Positions 59,863 to 64,000 of a stretch of 64,000 nucleotides of DNA are shown piece by piece; the stretch's first letter is position 1, and each line of letters starts with the position of its first letter. The DNA comes from Nocardia pseudobrasiliensis NBRC 108224 (GTDB lineage Bacteria > Actinomycetota > Actinomycetes > Mycobacteriales > Mycobacteriaceae), in assembly GCF_001613105.1 (NCBI RefSeq), contig NZ_BDBS01000037.1, positions 1 through 64,000 of the forward strand. The letters are read 5' to 3'. The position numbers and the translations under genes were made by a program. The notes under the pieces are model-generated. The model ran no database searches, was not told the origin of the DNA, and saw nothing but the letters and a program-made list of their open reading frames with translations.

Positions 59863-61902
59863 GTGACGTCTCATGGCCGGGCCCGCCTGGATCGCCGCTC
59901 GTTCCTGCTCGCCTTGGGCGCGGTGCCCGTCGCGACCGCGCTCGTGGCCTGCTCGAAAGAGGAGTCCGCGCCCAAGCAGTTGCACGGGCCGGATCTGTCC
60001 GGCGTGGACGATACGGTCCGGATCCAGGACGATCTGTTCCGTCATATGAACGGCAAATGGCTGAAGGACTATCAGCTGCCGCCGGACAAGACCAGCTTCT
60101 CCACCTTCGACGAGGTCAGCGATCGGGTTCTCGATCAGCTGCGCACGGTGATCGACGGAATCAAGGATCCCAAGGACGGCACGACCGGACAGCAGATCCG
60201 CGATATCTACGACGCCCGAATGGATCTCGACGCCATCGAGAAGTTGGGCATGACGCCGCTGCAGCCCATGTTCTCCCAGATCGACGGCGCCGCAACGAAA
60301 CCCGATCTGGCGAAGGTGATGGGCGCGCTGCCGCTGGGCGGCCTGATGGGACTCAGCATCTCCATCGATCGCAAGAATTCCAATGCGTATCTGCCTTCGG
60401 TGAGCCAGTCCGGCATCGGCATGAGCGAGCAGTATTACCGCAAACCCGAATTCGCGGAATACCTTTCGGCCTATCACACACTGCTCGAGAAGCTCTCGGC
60501 GGGCGCGGGCTTCCCCGATCCGAAGGGTTCGGCGCAGCGCGTCCTGGATCTGGAGACGCGCATCGCCGCGGCGTACTGGGACAATGTGAAGACCCGCGAC
60601 GCCGACGCCACCTACAACCTGAAGTCCTGGAACGATCTGGTCGCTCTCGCACCGACTTTCGACTGGGATCCGTGGCTGGCGGGCAGCACCAACCGGCCCA
60701 AGGATCTGTTCGCGACGATCGTGGTCGGCGAACCGTCGTTCGTCACCACGGCGGGGCAGATCTGGACCGATACCGATATCACGATCCTGCGGGATTGGTT
60801 GAAGCTCAGCCTGCTTCGCAAATACGCCAAGTACATGAAGAAGGAGTTGTCCGACGCCAACTTCGATTATCTGAAGGCCACCAGCGGAATTCAGCAGCGG
60901 CCGGAGCTGTGGAAGTCGGCGGTGGGCGTCGTGGAGGGCAGCCTGGGCGAACCGCTCGGAAAGCTGTACGTGGACAAGTACTTCCCGCCCGAGGCCAAGG
61001 ACAGCGCCAAGGCGCTGGTCGACAACCTGATGTCGGCCTACCGGGACAACTTCCGCAACTCCACCTGGATGTCGCCGCAGACCAAGGATGCCGCGATCGC
61101 GAAATTGGACAAGATCACGGTGAAGATCGGCTACCCCGACAAGTGGGTGGATTATTCGAAGGTCAAGATCACCCGCGGCAAGCTCGTCGAATCCCTGTTG
61201 GCCGTCGAGGCTTTCGAGGCGCAGCGCGCGATGGACAAGCTGGGCACCCCGGTCGACAAGAGCGAATGGGGTATGTCGCCGCAGACGGTCAACGCCTACT
61301 ACGAGGCCACCTCGAATTCGATCAACTTCCCCGCCGCGATCCTGCAGGCCCCGTTCTTCGACAAGGACGCCGAACCCGCGGTGAACTACGGCGCGATCGG
61401 CGCGGTCATCGGCCACGAGATCGGGCACGGCTTCGACGATCAGGGTTCCAAATACGACGGCGACGGCAACCGTCGCGACTGGTGGACCCCGCAGGACAAG
61501 GCCGCCTTCGAGGCCAAGACCAAACAGCTCATCGATCAGTACAACGCGCTGGTCCCCGAGGGCCTGGCCCCCGACCAGCACGTCAACGGCGAACTCACCG
61601 TCGGTGAGAACCTGGCCGACCTGCGCGGCCTGCTGATCTCGCTGTCGGCCTTCCGCATCGAGGAGAAGAAGAACGGCCGCGACACCCCCGACTACACCCC
61701 CATGTTCCAGGCCTGGGGCCGCAACTGGCGCGAAAAGCAGACCAAACAGAACCTCGAGCAGCAGATCGCCAACGACCCCCACTCCCCCGGCGAATTCCGC
61801 TGCAACCAGGTGGTCCGCAACCTCCCGGAGTTCTACGCCACCTTCGCCGTCAAGGAATCCGACAAACTGTTCCTCCCGGAAAACCAGCGAGTCAGCCTCT
61901 GA
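59863..61902 (+). CDS. M13 family zinc metallopeptidase, predicted lipoprotein
   Basis: About 679 residues. The N-terminus has twin Arg (RRSFLLALG), a hydrophobic core and the lipobox LVAC, so it is probably a Tat- or Sec-exported lipoprotein. The catalytic zinc motif is HEIGHGFD (near residue 517 from this start), with downstream ENLADLRG giving the third ligand; NAYYEATSNSINFPAAIL and the C-terminal CNQV, LPEFYATF are also M13 (neprilysin/PepO) marks. Full length. I prefer GTG at 59863 with AAGAGG upstream, because it gives a 30-residue signal; ATG at 59821 is the alternative. It is divergent from the rplN operon. Confidence 0.93.
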   Translation: MTSHGRARLDRRSFLLALGAVPVATALVACSKEESAPKQLHGPDLSGVDDTVRIQDDLFRHMNGKWLKDYQLPPDKTSFSTFDEVSDRVLDQLRTVIDGIKDPKDGTTGQQIRDIYDARMDLDAIEKLGMTPLQPMFSQIDGAATKPDLAKVMGALPLGGLMGLSISIDRKNSNAYLPSVSQSGIGMSEQYYRKPEFAEYLSAYHTLLEKLSAGAGFPDPKGSAQRVLDLETRIAAAYWDNVKTRDADATYNLKSWNDLVALAPTFDWDPWLAGSTNRPKDLFATIVVGEPSFVTTAGQIWTDTDITILRDWLKLSLLRKYAKYMKKELSDANFDYLKATSGIQQRPELWKSAVGVVEGSLGEPLGKLYVDKYFPPEAKDSAKALVDNLMSAYRDNFRNSTWMSPQTKDAAIAKLDKITVKIGYPDKWVDYSKVKITRGKLVESLLAVEAFEAQRAMDKLGTPVDKSEWGMSPQTVNAYYEATSNSINFPAAILQAPFFDKDAEPAVNYGAIGAVIGHEIGHGFDDQGSKYDGDGNRRDWWTPQDKAAFEAKTKQLIDQYNALVPEGLAPDQHVNGELTVGENLADLRGLLISLSAFRIEEKKNGRDTPDYTPMFQAWGRNWREKQTKQNLEQQIANDPHSPGEFRCNQVVRNLPEFYATFAVKESDKLFLPENQRVSL

Positions 61903-61967
61903 CCCGTTTGACCGGCTACTCTGTGGATGTCAGCAGGTAGGCCGGGAAGGAAGGATGCCGTGAGTGT

Positions 61968-62309
61968 GTGGGCGTGATCGATCGCGATGCGGCACGAACC
62001 GCGCACGAAGCGAATACCCGCACCTTCTACGGCCGTGACCTGCTCTTGGTCGCGGAGGTGGTCTCACGTCGCAGCGGCAGCGAGCATGTCGACCGGGTCG
62101 ACAAGATCTATGACTACGCACACGCCGGAATCGGCCAATACTGGATCATCGACTTGGAACCACATCCACGCATAGAGGTCCACGTCCTGATCGACGGCGA
62201 ATATGGTTCGCCGACAACCGTTCACGCGGGCGATGTGCTGAGCCTCGAATCGCCGTTCCCGATCAGCATTGACCCGGCGGTCCTACTGGACGTAGACAGC
62301 GCCTGGTGA
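61968..62309 (+). pseudogene. Uma2 family endonuclease, 5'-truncated
   Basis: 113 residues covering only the C-terminal half of a Uma2 domain: LLLVAEVVSRRSGSEHVDRV (Glu), KIYDYAHAGIGQYWIIDLEP. The first 70-90 residues, including the Asp motif, are missing. A good ribosome-binding site (GGAAGGAAGG) lies upstream but leads to a frame that stops at once, so a frameshift or deletion is likely. It could still be a short expressed protein. Confidence 0.65.
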
Positions 62310-62318
62310 GCAGCCGCC

Positions 62319-62900
62319 TCAGCGGGCCAGTTCCGCCAGCACGATCTCGCCGACCACCACATGTTCCAGCCGCAGCACCCCGCTGCGGTGGAACTGGTGG
62401 AGGCGGTATTCGCCCGCGTGCGCGTCGAGACGGAATTCCAGGACGTCCTCGATCTCGTACTTGTCGTTCAGGACGATGACGAGATAGAGCGGAATGCCGA
62501 CCCGTGCGTACTGGGCCTTCTTGTCGAGGAGGTCCTCGGCCGCGGTGGACGGCGAGGACACCTCGACCACGATCAGTGCGTCCCCGGCCTCGGTTTTGGC
62601 GCCGGGCGTGTCCAGGCAGCGGTAGACGACCACGTCCGGGCGGCGGAAGGTGAACTTCGGAACCCGCCAGAGCACCACATCGATATCGGTCTCCGCGCGC
62701 ACGCAGGGTTCGGTGCTGGGCAGCCGTTCCAGTTCGCCGGCCAGCCTGCGGGCGATCCGATTGTGTTCGGGCGTAGGCGATTCGCACACGATCACATGAC
62801 CGTGGACCACCTCGATCTCACGGGCGACGTCCTCGGGCAGCTGACGATACTGCTCCTCGGACATCTGGTGCGGAAGCGAGTCCACCGCCTGGATGGTCAT
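62319..62900 (-). CDS. Uma2 family endonuclease
   Basis: 193 residues, full length. MSEEQYRQLPEDVAREIEVV at the start, RRPDVVVYR (Asp), ALIVVEVSSPSTAAEDLLDK (Glu, Lys) and YARVGIPLYLVI complete the PD-(D/E)XK pattern of Uma2. It is convergent with the truncated Uma2 gene, with a 9-bp gap. Role unknown. Confidence 0.9.
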   Translation of the reverse strand: MTIQAVDSLPHQMSEEQYRQLPEDVAREIEVVHGHVIVCESPTPEHNRIARRLAGELERLPSTEPCVRAETDIDVVLWRVPKFTFRRPDVVVYRCLDTPGAKTEAGDALIVVEVSSPSTAAEDLLDKKAQYARVGIPLYLVIVLNDKYEIEDVLEFRLDAHAGEYRLHQFHRSGVLRLEHVVVGEIVLAELAR

Positions 62901-62920
62901 GCAGGCAGCTTACCCAGCGG

Positions 62921-64000
62921 CTACCGCGAAACCTCGCTGGAGATATTGCCCCGCAGCGGAAGGAACGTCCCCTCCCGCAGAGACTGTTCGATCTCCTCGA
63001 GCGAATGTCCCTTGGTTTCCGGGACCAGGAAGAAGACGAAGATGAAGGACAGGGCGTTGAAGCCCGCGTAGAGGATGAAGGCGGGGCCGATGCCGAGGGC
63101 GTCGATGGTGGTGAGGGCCGTGAGGGTGAGGATGAGGTTGGAGCCCCACAGGGCTACCGCGTGCAGGCTGGTGGCGCGGTCGCGGATGCTCAGGGGGTAG
63201 AGCTCGGAGCCGAGGAGCCAGCCGACGGCCTGTAGGCCCGCGGCGTTGCAGGCCATATAGGCCAGCATGAGGGTCAGGGTGAGGTAGCGGTCCGGGTGGG
63301 GGGTGAGGACGAACAGTGCGCCGAAACCGAACAGGAACAGGGTGGCGCCGGGGATGAGGATCAGCATCAGGCGGCGGCGGCCGATCACGTCGACCAGGCG
63401 CTCGCCGACCGCGGTGAAGATCAGGTACACCGTCGCGATGCCCAGGCCGGACCAGCTGACCAGCTTCGAGTCGAAACCCGCGTCACCGAGGATGGTGTGC
63501 GAGTAGTAGATCATCATCTCCAACCCGGACAGCTGGGTGAACGCCGCGATGCCGAGGCCCGCCAGCAGGGCCGGACGGACCCAGCGCTGGCGCAGATTGG
63601 CCCAGCCGCCGCGCGATTCGCTGCGCTCCTGCTGGGTGATCGCCCAGATCTCCAAGGTTTCGCGCACCGCGACCGAGCGATTCGGGCGCAGCTTGCGCAA
63701 CACCACCCGGGCCTTGCCGACGGTGCCGTTCTCGATCAACCAGCGCGGCGTCTCGGGCAGTCGCAGCATGGCCGCGGCGAGGACCAGCGCGGGGAGGACG
63801 GCGATGCCGATCATCCACCGCCAGTCGTCCCCGGCCTCGAACGCGTCCCCGGCCAGCATGCTGACCAGATTGGCCAGGAAGATACCGACGCCGATCGCGA
63901 TATTGAAGAAGGTGACCATCGCGCCCCGTCGCCGCGGCGGCGCGAGTTCGGCGATATAGGTCGGCACGATCTGCGAACAACCGCCGACCGCGAGACCCAG
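62921..64000 (-). CDS. Sugar porter MFS transporter (partial, N-terminus beyond window)
   Basis: The frame is open to the right edge; about 359 C-terminal residues are visible. VPTYIAELAPPRRRGAMVT follows TM4, RLPETPRWL marks the central loop, SELYPLSIRDRATSLH precedes TM10 and PETKGHSLEEIE ends TM12, all sugar-porter signatures (XylE/GalP/GLUT type). It imports a sugar by proton symport across the cytoplasmic membrane; the substrate cannot be told. The N-terminal three helices lie outside the window. Confidence 0.92.
   Translation of the reverse strand: MGLAVGGCSQIVPTYIAELAPPRRRGAMVTFFNIAIGVGIFLANLVSMLAGDAFEAGDDWRWMIGIAVLPALVLAAAMLRLPETPRWLIENGTVGKARVVLRKLRPNRSVAVRETLEIWAITQQERSESRGGWANLRQRWVRPALLAGLGIAAFTQLSGLEMMIYYSHTILGDAGFDSKLVSWSGLGIATVYLIFTAVGERLVDVIGRRRLMLILIPGATLFLFGFGALFVLTPHPDRYLTLTLMLAYMACNAAGLQAVGWLLGSELYPLSIRDRATSLHAVALWGSNLILTLTALTTIDALGIGPAFILYAGFNALSFIFVFFLVPETKGHSLEEIEQSLREGTFLPLRGNISSEVSR

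Noticed and set aside
59773..61782. 669-codon minus-strand frame opposite the M13 peptidase
   Set aside because: The plus strand encodes a complete M13 protein with HEIGH and ENLAD motifs; the antisense product has no recognisable feature.
1..64000. tRNA, rRNA and ESX core genes
   Set aside because: I looked for tRNA-like cloverleafs in the intergenic gaps and for EccB/C/D/E and mycosin motifs among the real genes and saw none.

Overview
The window is high-GC actinobacterial DNA, most likely from Nocardia or a close mycolic-acid relative. The evidence is a PknG kinase with its N-terminal zinc motif, an AnsP-type asparagine permease, ESX/WXG100 proteins with CpnT-like giant partners, and a split spc ribosomal operon with a zinc-type S14. 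The genus call is inference from gene content.

Layout. (1) 1-19750, minus strand: a cassette of a PWG-type WXG100 protein, a YbaB-like protein and a giant protein that is still open at the left edge (at least 6,287 codons). Its N-terminus is WXG100_2/CpnT-like. It then carries six papain-fold (Tox-PL, glutamine-deamidase-like) modules, five HExxH metallopeptidase-like modules and five modules in which that motif has become HHxxH or HQxxH. The spacing is nearly constant: about 232 residues from Cys to HExxH, then about 420 residues to the degenerate copy. (2) 19906-26602: an unknown protein, a MerR regulator divergent from ansP, and pknG. (3) 26607-41397, minus: the second cassette, with a 4,651-residue giant. 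(4) 41535-42953: an unknown small gene, dtd, and a zinc-ribbon gene behind an 18-bp palindrome. (5) 42961-46882, minus: a third cassette (WXG100 plus giant, no YbaB). (6) 47032-53337, minus: a membrane protein, then map, adk, secY, rplO, rpmD, rpsE, rplR, rplF and rpsH. (7) 53338-58086: an accessory island that splits the spc operon between rpsH and rpsN. It holds a lipoprotein, a Uma2 nuclease, an IS3 remnant fused to a decayed WXG100 gene, and a compact WXG100/WXG100/EndoU-like toxin/candidate immunity operon. (8) 58087-59531, minus: rpsZ, rplE, rplX and rplN. (9) 59863-64000: an M13 peptidase lipoprotein, two Uma2 genes (one truncated) and a sugar-porter transporter cut by the right edge.

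Taken together, the window contains three giant WXG100_2 proteins and one short WXG100-toxin operon. All look like type VII secretion substrates or contact-dependent effectors, but no ESX core component (EccB, EccC, EccD or MycP) is present. The giants share an N-terminal membrane segment and a small recurring module, and two share an unrecognised C-terminal domain. The two halves of the spc operon have promoters and early leaders that resemble each other, which suggests co-regulation was kept after the split.
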